Positions 19,298-28,070 of a stretch of DNA of 64,000 bases are shown here, piece by piece. Each line of letters starts with the position of its first letter. Position 1 is the first letter of the stretch. This stretch comes from Bradyrhizobium sp. WD16 (GTDB lineage: Bacteria; Pseudomonadota; Alphaproteobacteria; Rhizobiales; Xanthobacteraceae). Location: positions 4,267,501 to 4,331,500 of the forward strand of contig NZ_CP028908.1 in assembly GCF_024181725.1 (NCBI RefSeq), in the 5' to 3' direction. The position numbers were made by a program, and so were the translations under genes. The notes beneath the pieces were generated by a model that did no database searches, was not told the DNA's origin, and saw only the letters and a program-made list of their open reading frames with translations.

Positions 19298-19405
19298 ATG
19301 GCCAAGAAAGCGAAGAAGGCGAAGAAGGCGGTGAAGAAGACCGCGAAGACCGCGGCGAAGAAGACCGCGAAGAAGACCCGCAAGGTCGCCAAGAAGAAGA
19401 AGTAA
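19298..19405 (+). CDS. 35-residue histone-H1-like basic protein
   Basis: A very short gene whose product consists almost only of Lys, Ala, Thr and Val in KKA/KKT repeats (MAKKAKKAKKAVKK and onward, ending KKKK); one Arg is present and no acidic residue. It has a strong GGAGG site five bases before ATG 19298, which decides against the in-frame ATG at 19286 that contains the site. The composition resembles the C-terminal tails of histone H1 and of the TopA in this window, so DNA or RNA binding is likely. It is monocistronic, between long gene-free stretches. Annotation pipelines would often miss it because of its length. Confidence 0.75.
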   Translation: MAKKAKKAKKAVKKTAKTAAKKTAKKTRKVAKKKK

Positions 19406-20098
19406 GGCTTCGCCTTACGAGAGTTGCCGGCAGGATTTGCCGGCATCGTCATAAGGACCCCGTGACGATCCGCGGACGCGGTGAGCCACTGGGCACCGGA
19501 GACGAAAGAGGGTGTCGGCGAGACATCAGGGCAGGCGCCTGGACTGTCGCTTTCGCTTCGAAAGCCGGTCCGGTGGAAGAGTTAGCGTCCGATCTACATT
19601 GGAGCGCTCTTCGGTCGTTGCGGACCTGCCGCAATTTCACCAGCGGTTTCCTCTGCGTGAAGTCTCGATCCTGACGTGTTCACCGACGCCCTCGTTCTCG
19701 CGTTGCCGGCTTCGAGAGCCGCTCGCGCCGAGGATCGGATCTCCGATCCTCCTTTGATCATCTTCCGCCCCTCGACATTTCATCGGCCCGCCGCGCAGCG
19801 ATGCTCTCGCCTGCGGGCATGGTTATCGTTTCGCCAAGATGGCGCCGTCGATCCGCTTCAGCTGCGGCGCGGAAGTGATTGCAAAATCGATCATTTTTAT
19901 TGTCCCGCGGGTGCTGCCCGCCGATCGGGATTCACCTCCGATTCAGCCAACTGCTTAAACTGCTCTTCAAATTTGCCCGGTTTGATGGAGCCAACACGCC
20001 GGACAACGGCGGTGGTGAGCAGCGGATGTGGAACACAAAGCCTCGGCGCTGCAGGGACCGGCCGATGAGCGGCCGGCAAACAGAGACGGGATAGCCAG
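19406..20098. other. Gene-free stretch
   Basis: About 690 bp without a credible gene. A short GC hairpin (GCCGGC, seven-base loop, GCCGGC) lies just after the basic-protein gene near 19427-19446 and may act as a weak terminator, but no T run follows. Open frames in this stretch have no plausible composition. The remainder holds nothing I can identify. Confidence 0.35.
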
Positions 20099-20365
20099 AT
20101 GTTGCACTTCGAAGTCGATATGGCCGCCGCCATGCCGGTGGAAGCGGGCGCCGATCCGGACGTGCTGTTCGAACTCGGCATGCTCTATGCGAGCGGCAGG
20201 ACCGGTGCCGTCGATCTCATCGCCGCGCACAAGTGGTTCAATCTGGCCGCCGTGAAGGGGCGGGCGGATGCCCTGCCGATGCGGCGCGAGGTCGCCTCGC
20301 TGATGTCCGAGGCGGAGATCGCCCAGGCCCAGCGCGAAGCCCGTGCGTGGATGATCGCCCACTGA
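20099..20365 (+). CDS. Short Sel1-repeat-like protein
   Basis: An 88-residue protein with a recognisable Sel1/TPR-like helix pair: DVLFELGMLYASGRTGAVDLIAAHKWFNLAAVKGRADA (about residues 20-58), where A-x-KWFNLAA is the characteristic second helix. Sel1 repeats mediate protein contacts; one repeat plus a C-terminal helix (EAEIAQAQREARAWM) is a compact version seen in many Rhizobiales. A later ATG at 20120 is also possible. There is no signal peptide, so it is cytosolic. It converges with the FkbM methyltransferase gene, 16 bp apart. Confidence 0.75.
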   Translation: MLHFEVDMAAAMPVEAGADPDVLFELGMLYASGRTGAVDLIAAHKWFNLAAVKGRADALPMRREVASLMSEAEIAQAQREARAWMIAH

Positions 20366-20381
20366 CGGGGCGTCGGAAGGC

Positions 20382-21257
20382 TCAAGCCGGCTTCGGCGCC
20401 TGTCCGCTCCGCCGCACCAGTTCGAGATAGCGGTTCATGGCGTTGCCCTGCACGGCACGCCGTCGGACCAGGTGGTGGATGCAGTTGGCGGCGAGATCGA
20501 ACGAGCCGTAGCAACCATGCGCCACCAGCGCCAGGTGCTTGAGCTGCTCGATGCTCATGGCGTCGGGCCGCATGAAGTCGCGGACATAGACGATGTCGGC
20601 CTCGACCACCTGGTTCAGCGCGGTGGCGGGGTGGGGCGGCACCATCGGCGCGATCATCTTCTTGTTGATTGCCGCGAACATGTGCGGAACGAAGCCGAGG
20701 CCGCGCAATTCGCGATCGACGTCGCCGAATACCGGCTGATCCTTGTAGAGCGGAATGAAGGAAACCTCGGTCTGCACCGCGACCGCGGCCTTGAGGCGGC
20801 TTCGGCCGTTCTGGAAGACCATCAACTCCGAGCCCTGGATGTCGATCTTGAGGTAGTCGAGCGCGCCGATCTCGGCGACGTCGTCGAGCCGTCGGGTCTT
20901 GATCGGCTCTTCGCGCAGCACCTGGCCAAGCTCGGTGAACATCGGGAAATGACTTAGCGCCAGAGGATCCGGCTGCAGCAGGCTGGCGAAGCCTGTGCCC
21001 CGACACAGCCTCAGGCGATGTTCGGCGCCGTCGCCGATGGCGTAAGGCAGATAGGTCTCGAGATCGCTTTTGGCGGCATTGAGCCGCTCCAGCGCGACCG
21101 GATGCGGATCGAAGCCGGTGAGACGGCAGGTGCGCTGGCGCAGCATCTCCTTGTAGGGCGGATCGCCGTCCAGCGGATTGGCCCCGATATCGACCACCTC
21201 CGTCAGCCGCTCGGGGGCGAGCAGGTCGATCAGGCGGGGATCTGTGGTCGTCGTCAT
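20382..21257 (-). CDS. FkbM family methyltransferase
   Basis: SAM-dependent methyltransferase of 291 residues in the FkbM family. The SAM loop is VVDIGANPLDGDPPYK near residue 25, followed by the acidic strand CRLTGFDPHP, and the family's late motif LDYLKIDIQGSELMVFQNG near residue 150, with HLALVAHGCYGSFDLA and VRRRAVQGN at the C terminus. Such enzymes often O-methylate sugars or polyketide-like chains, but the substrate cannot be predicted. The start is uncertain: 21257 (MTTTTDPRL) begins right at the conserved region, with 21296 as an alternative; the open frame extends to 21446. It is divergent from the HNH nuclease gene. Confidence 0.85.
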   Translation of the reverse strand: MTTTTDPRLIDLLAPERLTEVVDIGANPLDGDPPYKEMLRQRTCRLTGFDPHPVALERLNAAKSDLETYLPYAIGDGAEHRLRLCRGTGFASLLQPDPLALSHFPMFTELGQVLREEPIKTRRLDDVAEIGALDYLKIDIQGSELMVFQNGRSRLKAAVAVQTEVSFIPLYKDQPVFGDVDRELRGLGFVPHMFAAINKKMIAPMVPPHPATALNQVVEADIVYVRDFMRPDAMSIEQLKHLALVAHGCYGSFDLAANCIHHLVRRRAVQGNAMNRYLELVRRSGQAPKPA

Positions 21258-21422
21258 CTTGGCCGATCCAGTCGAGGAAATGTCGTTCGCTTCCATGCGG
21301 ACGGCCCATTGTAACATTGTCCAGCGCCCGGCCGCGAGCGGTGCCTCCGCTCTCGGCACGGTTCGCCCTTTCGGGGGCCGGACGGCAATGCGCTGTCCGA
21401 CGAGGCACGCTAAAATGATGGC

Positions 21423-22322
21423 ATGGGATTCGGCGTCTTTATTCACCGCTCAGATTCGATCTACGACGACAGTCCGGCTGATCGGTATCAATTTCCGCGC
21501 CAATATCTCGGGCGGGTCGAGGCGTGTGTAGGTGACTGGATCGTCTATTACGAGCCGCGCAAGGTCGCCGAGACCCGCGGCTACTTTGCGGTCGCCAGGG
21601 TCGAGCGCGTCATTCCGGACCCCACGGCTTCAGGCATGTACCTCGCGCTCATCGAGCCGGGCAGCTACCTCGATTTCGCCAATCCGGTGCCGTTCAGCGA
21701 TGCGGAGGGCGTGATCGAGCGTGGTGTCCTGAACGAGGACGGACGCATTTCGGGACGTGCCCAGGCGGCCGTGCGTGCGCTTTCGCCGAGCGACTTCAAT
21801 CGCATCATTGGGCTCGGAGTGAACGACAGCGAACCCCTGTTTCCGCGCATCGGGGAGGTCGCGCCGCCTGCCGGCTTCCATGAAGAGCCAACACCGTTCG
21901 AATTCGAGCAAGCCCGCGAGCGTGTCAGCTATCTGTCTTCGCGGATCGTGCGGGACCGCGTTTTCCGACGCATCGTGCTGCGCGCCTATGACGAACGCTG
22001 CGCCATCAGCGGATTGAAGCTGATCAATGGCGGTGGTCGTGCCGAGGTCGCGGCGGCGCATATCCGGCCGGTGGAAGCGAACGGCCCCGATATTATCAGC
22101 AATGGGCTGGCGCTATCAGGAACCGCGCACTGGATGTTCGATCGCGGGCTCATCAGCCTTTCCGACGATCTGGAGATACTGATCTCGCGGCACGCCAATG
22201 ACCTCGATGGCGTGCGCGCCTTCATCAACAGAAGTGGACGCGCGATTGCGCCTTCGAGGGCGTTCGAGCGTCCGCATCCACACTTCCTGCAGTGGCATCG
22301 CGAGCATAGCTTCAAGCAGTGA
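21423..22322 (+). CDS. HNH endonuclease with N-terminal PUA/EVE-like region
   Basis: A 299-residue protein with two parts. Residues 1-95 (GVFIHRSDSIYDD, GDWIVYYEPRKV, GYFAVARVERVIPDP, YLALIEPGSYL) form an all-beta segment that reads like the PUA/EVE-type folds used as readers of modified bases; this is inference from pattern only. Residues 185-250 are an HNH_2-type nuclease: Y189-D-E-R-C193AISGL, H213 in AAHIRPV, N227, and SGTAHWMFDRGLISL with H236 and D240. Reader plus HNH is the arrangement of modification-dependent restriction enzymes such as McrA-like proteins. It stands alone, between an FkbM gene and tRNA-Ser, with no methyltransferase partner of the restriction type. Confidence 0.82.
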   Translation: MGFGVFIHRSDSIYDDSPADRYQFPRQYLGRVEACVGDWIVYYEPRKVAETRGYFAVARVERVIPDPTASGMYLALIEPGSYLDFANPVPFSDAEGVIERGVLNEDGRISGRAQAAVRALSPSDFNRIIGLGVNDSEPLFPRIGEVAPPAGFHEEPTPFEFEQARERVSYLSSRIVRDRVFRRIVLRAYDERCAISGLKLINGGGRAEVAAAHIRPVEANGPDIISNGLALSGTAHWMFDRGLISLSDDLEILISRHANDLDGVRAFINRSGRAIAPSRAFERPHPHFLQWHREHSFKQ

Positions 22323-22645
22323 GAGCGACATTCCGAGCGTGCCGAGCCTGCGTCAGTCGCACTTCATTGCGGCAGATGCACGCCAGCTCCGACCAGGGAA
22401 ATTGCCGCCCCTGGAATCATCGGAGCGCCGCTGTAATCGCGGAGCTGAACCGCCGTGCCGCCAAATCGGCACTGCGCCAAGCGCCTCTACGACGCCAACG
22501 AGTCAGGCGTTGCCGATCTGGACGAACAGAAGACCCTGCAGCCCCTCGACACCCGTTCGGCACGAGGTTGTTACCCATGTCTCAGGTACGGTCGCCTTAG
22601 GTACGGTCTGTTACCTATGTGTCCGGGCTGGACAAGGCGGGGGGA
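22323..22645. other. Spacer between HNH gene and tRNA-Ser
   Basis: No credible gene. It contains the direct decamer AGGTACGGTC twice (near 22583 and 22602) flanked by the related stretches GTTACCCATGTCTCAGG and GTTACCTATGTGTCCGG. This looks like leftover of a mobile-element end, but I cannot identify which; there is no transposase frame. Confidence 0.35.
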
Positions 22646-22739
22646 TGGCGGAGACAGAGGGATTCGAACCCTCGATAGGGCTTTACAACCCTATAACGGT
22701 TTAGCAAACCGCCGCCTTCAGCCACTCGGCCATATCTCC
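22646..22739 (-). tRNA. tRNA-Ser (GCU anticodon)
   Basis: A 94-nt class II tRNA on the minus strand. The 7-bp acceptor stem pairs GGAGATA with TGTCTCC (one T-G pair), the D-arm reads GGCCGAGTGGCTGAAGGC, the anticodon stem-loop GCGGTTTGCTAAACCG gives anticodon GCT, a long variable arm (GTTATAGGGTTGTAAAGCCC) follows, and the T-arm is GAGGGTTCGAATCCCTC. CCA is encoded. It reads serine codons AGC/AGU. Upstream on the same strand TTGCAG (22773-22778) and CATATG (22750-22755) are 17 bp apart and may be the promoter. Confidence 0.97.
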
Positions 22740-23440
22740 GTCACGGCTGCATATGCCTGAGCCGGCCGCCGCCTGCAAGCCGGCAGTTGGGGATTGCAGC
22801 TCGTGGTCCAAATCTAACGTTCAGACACCAGCCGAAGCGGGATGCGAATGGCGGAATCGGACCCGCCTGGCTCACAATGCCGGCGCGCTGGCCCGCCCGG
22901 ATGCCGGCGACACTCTATGTAACAAGATCCATCATGGAGCGATCGGTGGTCGCGACGACAACGCGGGCCGGGGCGGTTTCTCCGGTTGATCGGCGACCTT
23001 TGATTCGACCGGGTGCCGGGATTCGGCCGCAGATCGGCCTGCCGCCGCCGCCCGCTTTGTAAGCAGGTATTCCCGGGTTCTTTCCCGCCTTTTCAGGGCT
23101 TAAAAAATTAATTTGTAAAATCAGTCACTTGCGCGAATGCTCCGTTCACGAAGCCGTGTTATTTTGGCAACACATTGCCGAAAACGCCCTGAATGGCTCG
23201 TTTTTGAGGCGGTCCTTTGTTGCCTGTGCATGGCTGTTAGGTAATTCTCGACCTGCGACGGAGGGGGGCATCCCGAGGTCGCCCCGTCTGGCTGTTTCGC
23301 TCAAGTCCCTCGCGTTTTGCGGGTGTGTCCGAGAGCGCGAGGCGCCGCGACGGGCAGGCGGGGACAGGGAACCATCCCAGGTGCCTTTGGGCACGACGGA
23401 AATGGAACTCTCCCTAATACGACAACACTTGGAGGTTTAC
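22740..23440. other. Spacer and leader upstream of the porin
   Basis: About 700 bp without a credible gene. An AT-rich block (TTAAAAAATTAATTTGTAAAAT) lies near 23099-23120 in otherwise GC-rich DNA and is a good place for the porin promoter, implying a 5' leader of roughly 300 nt. The open frame that runs through here into the porin is not coding; the porin start is set by its GGAGG site. Confidence 0.4.
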
Positions 23441-24985
23441 ATGAAGATGGTTAAGAGCCTTGTGCTCGGGACCGCGGCTGGCATCGTCGCGCTCTCCGGC
23501 GCTCAGGCGGCCGATCTTCCCGTCAAGGCCAAAGCGGTCGAGTACGTGAAGGTCTGCTCCCTCTATGGCGCAGGTTTCTATTACATCCCCGGCACCGACA
23601 CCTGCCTTCGCATCGGCGGTGCGTTCCGTTTGGACACCACGTTCAACGGCAACCTCTATGACGGTCCGTATTGGCAGGGCGGCGCCGGCGGCGCCAACGC
23701 CTACAACCGCAACTACTACGTCACCCGTGAACGTCTGAACCTGTTCGTGGATACCCGCACCGCCACCGAATGGGGCGTGCTGCGTACCTACGCCAACCTC
23801 CAGTTCGACTTCACCCAGGGCCGTGAGAACATCGCCGGCGGCTTCACCGAAGTCGACTTCGTGTTCATCCAGTTCGCCGGCTTCACCCTCGGTAAGGCGG
23901 TCTCCGAGTTCGACCCGCAGTGGGCGCTGGCCAAGCCGTCGATCTCGTCGAACTACCTGTCGGGTTCGAACAACGCCACCGGCATTCCGCAGATCGCCTA
24001 CACTTGGCAGTTCGGCAACGGCGTGTCGGGCACTCTGTCGCTCGAAGACGGCGTTCCGTATCGCACCGCGGGCGTGCTCAACACCTCGTTCCCGTTCATT
24101 GCTCCGTTCGGCGCCTCGAATGTCGCCTTCGGCGGTGTCAACGGCACCAACAGCTTCCTCGGCAATGCCCAGCTCGGCGCTCACGTGCCGGATATCGTCG
24201 GCAACCTGCGTGTCGACCAGGCCTGGGGTACCCTGCACTTCGCCGCCGCCGCGCATGAAGTCCACGGCACCTACTACACCGCGACCAACAGCGATAGCGG
24301 TCATCCGGGCTCGGCCTGGGGCTGGGCCGCCACCGGCGCCTTGGAGCTGAAGAACCTGCCGACCGGCGTGGGCGACAGCTTCAAGATCGAGGGTACCTAT
24401 GCCCACGGCGCGGCCAAGTACGTCTTCGGCGGCACCTGGGATAGCGCCGGCGCGGGCCGCTTCGCCAAGATCGGCAGCGGCACCGGCACCGGCGGCAGCA
24501 TGGCGTTCGGCTATGTGCTCGACGGCGTCTATGCCGGCACGAGCGATGCGCTCGGCACCAACATCCAGCTGTCGGACGCCTGGGACGTGAGTGCTTCGTT
24601 CGAGCACTACTGGAACCCGGCGTGGCGGACCTCGCTGTTCGGCGGCTACAGCGCCATCAAGTATGGCTCGGCGGGTAACGCCCTGCTGGTCGCGGCCTCC
24701 AACGCTGGCCTGTTCGGCGCGGCGCCGGGTGCCGGCACCTTTGGCGGCACCAACACCGGCAGCTTCGACTTCAGCGTCGCCCAGATCGGTTCTCGCACCG
24801 CCTGGACCCCGGTCAAGAACCTGACGCTGTCGGCCGAAGTGATGTGGACCCGTCTGCACCAGAACCAGAACGGCGTCTACACTGCCGCCGCGGGCTCGAT
24901 CCCGGGCGTCGGCGCTGCCACCACCTACCAGATGAAGGACCAGAGCATCTGGAACGGCGGCGTGCAGCTCCTGCGCAGCTTCTGA
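23441..24985 (+). CDS. Omp2-type alphaproteobacterial porin
   Basis: Outer-membrane trimeric porin of the alphaproteobacterial Porin_2 family, 514 residues. A Sec signal peptide ends after residue 23 (LSGAQA then ADLPVKAK). The mature start LPVKAKAVEYVKVCSLYGAGFYYIPGTDTCLRIGG has the paired cysteines typical of the family. Repeated amphipathic strands rich in Gly, Thr and aromatics follow, ending with the C-terminal aromatic F needed for Bam-dependent insertion (LLRSF). Start 23441 is set by GGAGG five bases upstream; an upstream in-frame extension to 23129 is non-coding. A strong terminator follows at 25014. Probably the general diffusion porin, highly expressed. Confidence 0.95.
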   Translation: MKMVKSLVLGTAAGIVALSGAQAADLPVKAKAVEYVKVCSLYGAGFYYIPGTDTCLRIGGAFRLDTTFNGNLYDGPYWQGGAGGANAYNRNYYVTRERLNLFVDTRTATEWGVLRTYANLQFDFTQGRENIAGGFTEVDFVFIQFAGFTLGKAVSEFDPQWALAKPSISSNYLSGSNNATGIPQIAYTWQFGNGVSGTLSLEDGVPYRTAGVLNTSFPFIAPFGASNVAFGGVNGTNSFLGNAQLGAHVPDIVGNLRVDQAWGTLHFAAAAHEVHGTYYTATNSDSGHPGSAWGWAATGALELKNLPTGVGDSFKIEGTYAHGAAKYVFGGTWDSAGAGRFAKIGSGTGTGGSMAFGYVLDGVYAGTSDALGTNIQLSDAWDVSASFEHYWNPAWRTSLFGGYSAIKYGSAGNALLVAASNAGLFGAAPGAGTFGGTNTGSFDFSVAQIGSRTAWTPVKNLTLSAEVMWTRLHQNQNGVYTAAAGSIPGVGAATTYQMKDQSIWNGGVQLLRSF

Positions 24986-25013
24986 TCCTGATCGCCTGAT
25001 CAGATCTAGGTTG

Positions 25014-25046
25014 AACCCCCGGCGGTCTCCGCCGGGGGTTTTTCTT
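25014..25046 (+). terminator. Rho-independent terminator of the porin gene
   Basis: A perfect 12-bp stem, AACCCCCGGCGG and its complement, with loop TCT, followed by TTTCTTT. It begins 29 bp after the porin stop. Confidence 0.95.
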
Positions 25047-25134
25047 TAGTTCGTACGAAATCGATATGCCGACGCCTTCGTGCCGGGACAGCGATGCGCC
25101 GGACGTGCGGTCAGCTTGTGCGGACAGCTTGCTG

Positions 25135-27111
25135 TCAAGCCGGGACGGCGAACGCCGCCGGCGACAGCCCGGCGCGATGACGCTCGATCATGACGGTGTA
25201 GGCCGCTTCGAGAGCCCGGGTGGTGGTCGCGGTGTCGAACAGCGGCGTGGAGCGGCGGTTATCGGCGAGCCGCTCGCGCAGGCCAAGGAGCCGCGCCGGA
25301 TCGCGCGCCAGGGCTACCGCCGTTGCCTCATAATCGGCGAGGCTCGTCGTCACCAGGTCGGGCAGGTCGATGGCTTTGAGGAGGCTCGCGGCGACGCGGC
25401 CGGCGAAGGTCGAGCCGCGGCAGGTCAGGAGCGGCAGGCCCGCCCATAATGCGTCGCTGGCGGTGGTGTGGGCGTTGTAGGGCAGGGTGTCGAGAAACAG
25501 GTCGGCGCAGCGGTGACGGGCGAGATGCTCGGCGGGTGGCACGCGGCCGGCAAAGACGATGCGGGCCGCGGCGATGCCCGCGGCCTCGGCGGCGCGGCGC
25601 AGGTTGGCGGTGGCCTCCGTGCAGTCCTCGATCAGCCACAGCACGCTATGCTCGATCTCGCCGAGAATGCGCAGCCACGCCGCGAAGATCTCGGGCGTGA
25701 TCTTGTAGCTGTTGTTGAAGCAGCAGAACACGAAGCCGCGCTCCGGAAGACCGCAGCTGCGGCGCGTCACCTCGCCGGTCGCGATCGGACGTTGCCGGTC
25801 ATTGGGCTGATAGCAGTGCGGCAGGGTGACGACCTTCTCGGCGAAGAAGCGGTGATCCTCGACGGGGAGCACTTCGCCGTCGGCGATGATGTAATCCATG
25901 TAGCTCGCGCCCAGCGTGCCCGGAAAGCCGAGATAGTCGACCTGCACCGGCGCGGCGCGGCGGGCGAAGACGCGGGTGCGGGCCTCGCCGAAATAGCCGT
26001 TGAGGTCGACCAGGACCTCGATGCCGGCCTCGCGGATCGCTGCCGTCGCTTCGACGTCGCTCAACTCGCGGATCGGCACGATGCGATCGACCGCGGCGGC
26101 GATGCGCCGGCGGGGCGCGCTGCCGTCGTCCCAGCCGTTGTCGAAGGCGACGATCTCGAATCTGTCGCGGTCATGCCGTTCGAGGACACCGACCATGAGC
26201 AGCGAGGTGGCCTGCTCGCGGAATTCGCCCGAGACATAGCCGATGCGCAGGCGCGGTCCCGGAGCAGGACGCGGCAACGCTGCGAAATTCGGCGGATAGA
26301 GCTGACGGCTGAACAGCTCGGCGCAGCGCTGCAGGCTCGACGGGGAGGTGGCGACGCCTTGCCAGCCGAAGGGTTCGGCGGAGGGCCGGCCGGCAGCGAG
26401 ATCGGCCTCGATCTCGGCGATCAGCTCCGCAATGCCGTTCCAGTCGCAGATCAGCATCTTCTGGTGGGCCAGGCTGCCCTTGAGAAACGGCAGCGCGGGA
26501 TTGAGCGCATAGGCGCGCGCGAAGGCGGCGACAGCGGCGGCGTGGCGCTTGAGACCGGATTCGAGCACCCCCAGTCCGTACCAGGCCTCGGCCATGTCGG
26601 GCCGCAGCGCGAGCGCGGCGTCATAGGCGGCGCGGGCCTCGTCGTGACGCTTGAGTTCTGCCAGCGCCTTGCCTTTGTTGAAGATCGCAACGGCGTCCTT
26701 CGGGTCGAGCGCCAGGGCCTGGTCGAAGTCGGCGATCGCCCGGCCATGGGCTTTGAGAAGGGTGAGCACGGCGCCGCGGTTGTTCCAGCCCTCGCCGTTG
26801 CGCGGATTGAGCGCGAGCGCCTGGGAAAAGCGCTCCAGCGCCTCGTCGAGACGCCCCAGCGATTTCAGCACGAGACCGTAATTGTAGAAGGTGGCGTCCG
26901 ATCCGGCGTCGAGACGCAGGGCCGCGACGAAATACTTCTCGGCTTCCTCCAAGCGCTGGGCGGCGGTGAGGAGCACGGCAAGCAGATTGAGCGCGCCGAG
27001 GTTCTTCGGCTCCTTGCGCAGCACCTGTCGAAACCCGCGCTCGGCGGTGGCGAGGTCGCCGCGCTGGAATGCGGCATAGGCCTGACGGAAGGTCTCGGCG
27101 AGCGTGGCCAT
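25135..27111 (-). CDS. TPR-containing GT41 glycosyltransferase (OGT/SPINDLY-like)
   Basis: Protein of 658 residues: about seven TPR repeats in residues 10-260 (for example LDEALERFSQALALNPRNGEGWNNRG), then a two-Rossmann glycosyltransferase family 41 domain similar to eukaryotic O-GlcNAc transferase. Shared blocks are LRIGYVSGEF, LVDLNGYFGEARTRVFARR, VDYLGFPGTLGASYMDYIIAD, FNNSYKITPEIF with the conserved Lys, and YNAHTTASDALWAGLPLLT followed by GRVAAS. The segment matching GNHPTSH of the human enzyme reads REQATSL, so the His at that position is missing. In bacteria such proteins glycosylate surface proteins or cytoplasmic targets; the substrate is unknown. The start at 27111 lies 4 bp after the hydrolase stop, suggesting an operon. 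Confidence 0.9.
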   Translation of the reverse strand: MATLAETFRQAYAAFQRGDLATAERGFRQVLRKEPKNLGALNLLAVLLTAAQRLEEAEKYFVAALRLDAGSDATFYNYGLVLKSLGRLDEALERFSQALALNPRNGEGWNNRGAVLTLLKAHGRAIADFDQALALDPKDAVAIFNKGKALAELKRHDEARAAYDAALALRPDMAEAWYGLGVLESGLKRHAAAVAAFARAYALNPALPFLKGSLAHQKMLICDWNGIAELIAEIEADLAAGRPSAEPFGWQGVATSPSSLQRCAELFSRQLYPPNFAALPRPAPGPRLRIGYVSGEFREQATSLLMVGVLERHDRDRFEIVAFDNGWDDGSAPRRRIAAAVDRIVPIRELSDVEATAAIREAGIEVLVDLNGYFGEARTRVFARRAAPVQVDYLGFPGTLGASYMDYIIADGEVLPVEDHRFFAEKVVTLPHCYQPNDRQRPIATGEVTRRSCGLPERGFVFCCFNNSYKITPEIFAAWLRILGEIEHSVLWLIEDCTEATANLRRAAEAAGIAAARIVFAGRVPPAEHLARHRCADLFLDTLPYNAHTTASDALWAGLPLLTCRGSTFAGRVAASLLKAIDLPDLVTTSLADYEATAVALARDPARLLGLRERLADNRRSTPLFDTATTTRALEAAYTVMIERHRAGLSPAAFAVPA

Positions 27112-27115
27112 GGGA

Positions 27116-28009
27116 TCAGGCGGCGCGGTCGCAGCGGGCGCAGAACGCCTTGATGCGGGTGATGGTCGCCTCATCGTCGAGCAGCGGCGCATGCCCCTGG
27201 TCGGCGACCTCGAAAACCTCGAGATCGGGCCGCCGGCTCTGCATTGCCTCGATGGTGTCGCGGCTGAGCAGGTCCGAGAGCGCGCCGTGCACCAGCATCA
27301 GCGGCGAAGCGGCAAGCGCATCGAAGGCGTCCCAGGCCGGCGGCAATGGCGTGTCCGCGTTCAGCGCGGCCAGTGTCTGCGCCAGGGCCGGGTCATAGGT
27401 CTGGCGCAACATGCCGTCCTGTTCGCGCCAGGCGCGGCGCGCCCAGTTGCGCCAGGCGGCGTCGGTCAGGGCGGGGAAGTCGCATCCGAAAAGGCGCTTG
27501 AGATCCTGGGCGGCATCCTCCCAGGACGACGGCACCGGCCGTTCGCCGACAGAGCCCTTGATCCGCATCAGCCCGGCGCGTTCGATCACCGGCCCGACAT
27601 CGTTGAGGACGACGCCGGCGAGCAGGGGCGAGCCTGCGGCCGCCAGCGCCAGGGCGATCAGCCCGCCGCGCGAGGTGCCGACCACGATGGCGCGGCCGAT
27701 CCCGAGTTCGCTGGCGAGCGCCAGCACGTCCGCCATCTCCACCGGTACGCTGTAATGGGCGATGTCGGGGTCGAAGTCGGACAGGCCGCGGCCGCGATAA
27801 TCCACCGCCACGACCCGGCGTGGCGCCGTCTCGTCGTTGGCGAGAGCCAGCATCAAGGTGTCGAAATCGGCGGACGTGCGGGTCAGCCCGGGCAGGCACA
27901 GCACCGGCAGCGCGCCGCTGGCGCCTTCGCTCGCGGGCGCGATATCGCGGGCATGCAGCCGCAGCCCGTCGGCCGACCTGAAGAAGACATCGTGAATCTG
28001 GGCGGACAT
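27116..28009 (-). CDS. Alpha/beta hydrolase
   Basis: Alpha/beta-fold hydrolase of 297 residues. The nucleophile elbow is GTSRGG, so serine follows GT and the motif is GxSxG. The strand before it carries VVAVDYRGRGLSDFDPD, typical of the family's oxyanion/HGxxxG-side region. The acid is in LVHGALSDLLS and the histidine in VADQGHAPLL near the C terminus. The best fit is an esterase or haloalkane-dehalogenase-like hydrolase, but no substrate can be assigned. The start at 28009 (MSAQIHDVFFRSADG) is where homology begins; an upstream frame to 28225 overlaps the transglycosylase. It is 4 bp from the downstream GT41 gene and 61 bp from the upstream transglycosylase gene. Confidence 0.88.
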   Translation of the reverse strand: MSAQIHDVFFRSADGLRLHARDIAPASEGASGALPVLCLPGLTRTSADFDTLMLALANDETAPRRVVAVDYRGRGLSDFDPDIAHYSVPVEMADVLALASELGIGRAIVVGTSRGGLIALALAAAGSPLLAGVVLNDVGPVIERAGLMRIKGSVGERPVPSSWEDAAQDLKRLFGCDFPALTDAAWRNWARRAWREQDGMLRQTYDPALAQTLAALNADTPLPPAWDAFDALAASPLMLVHGALSDLLSRDTIEAMQSRRPDLEVFEVADQGHAPLLDDEATITRIKAFCARCDRAA

Positions 28010-28070
28010 GGCGGCTCGCAACGGGGGATGGGTCGACGGGCGCGGCAACGGCGGCCGACGCCTCGCCAAA

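Noticed and set aside
19676-20068. 130-codon frame before the Sel1-like gene
   Set aside because: Composition is random (Arg/Ser/Ala/Cys-rich), with no ribosome-binding site and no recognisable motif.
22319-22645. Insertion-sequence remnant
   Set aside because: Repeated AGGTACGGTC and GTTACC motifs are suggestive, but there is no transposase frame, inverted repeat pair or target duplication that I can define.
22622-22704. Peptide reading MAETEGFEPSIGLYN
   Set aside because: A well-known artefact of translating through the antisense strand of a serine tRNA.
23129-23440. N-terminal extension of the porin
   Set aside because: A signal peptide starts at 23441 directly after GGAGG; the upstream residues are Arg-rich and would bury the signal.
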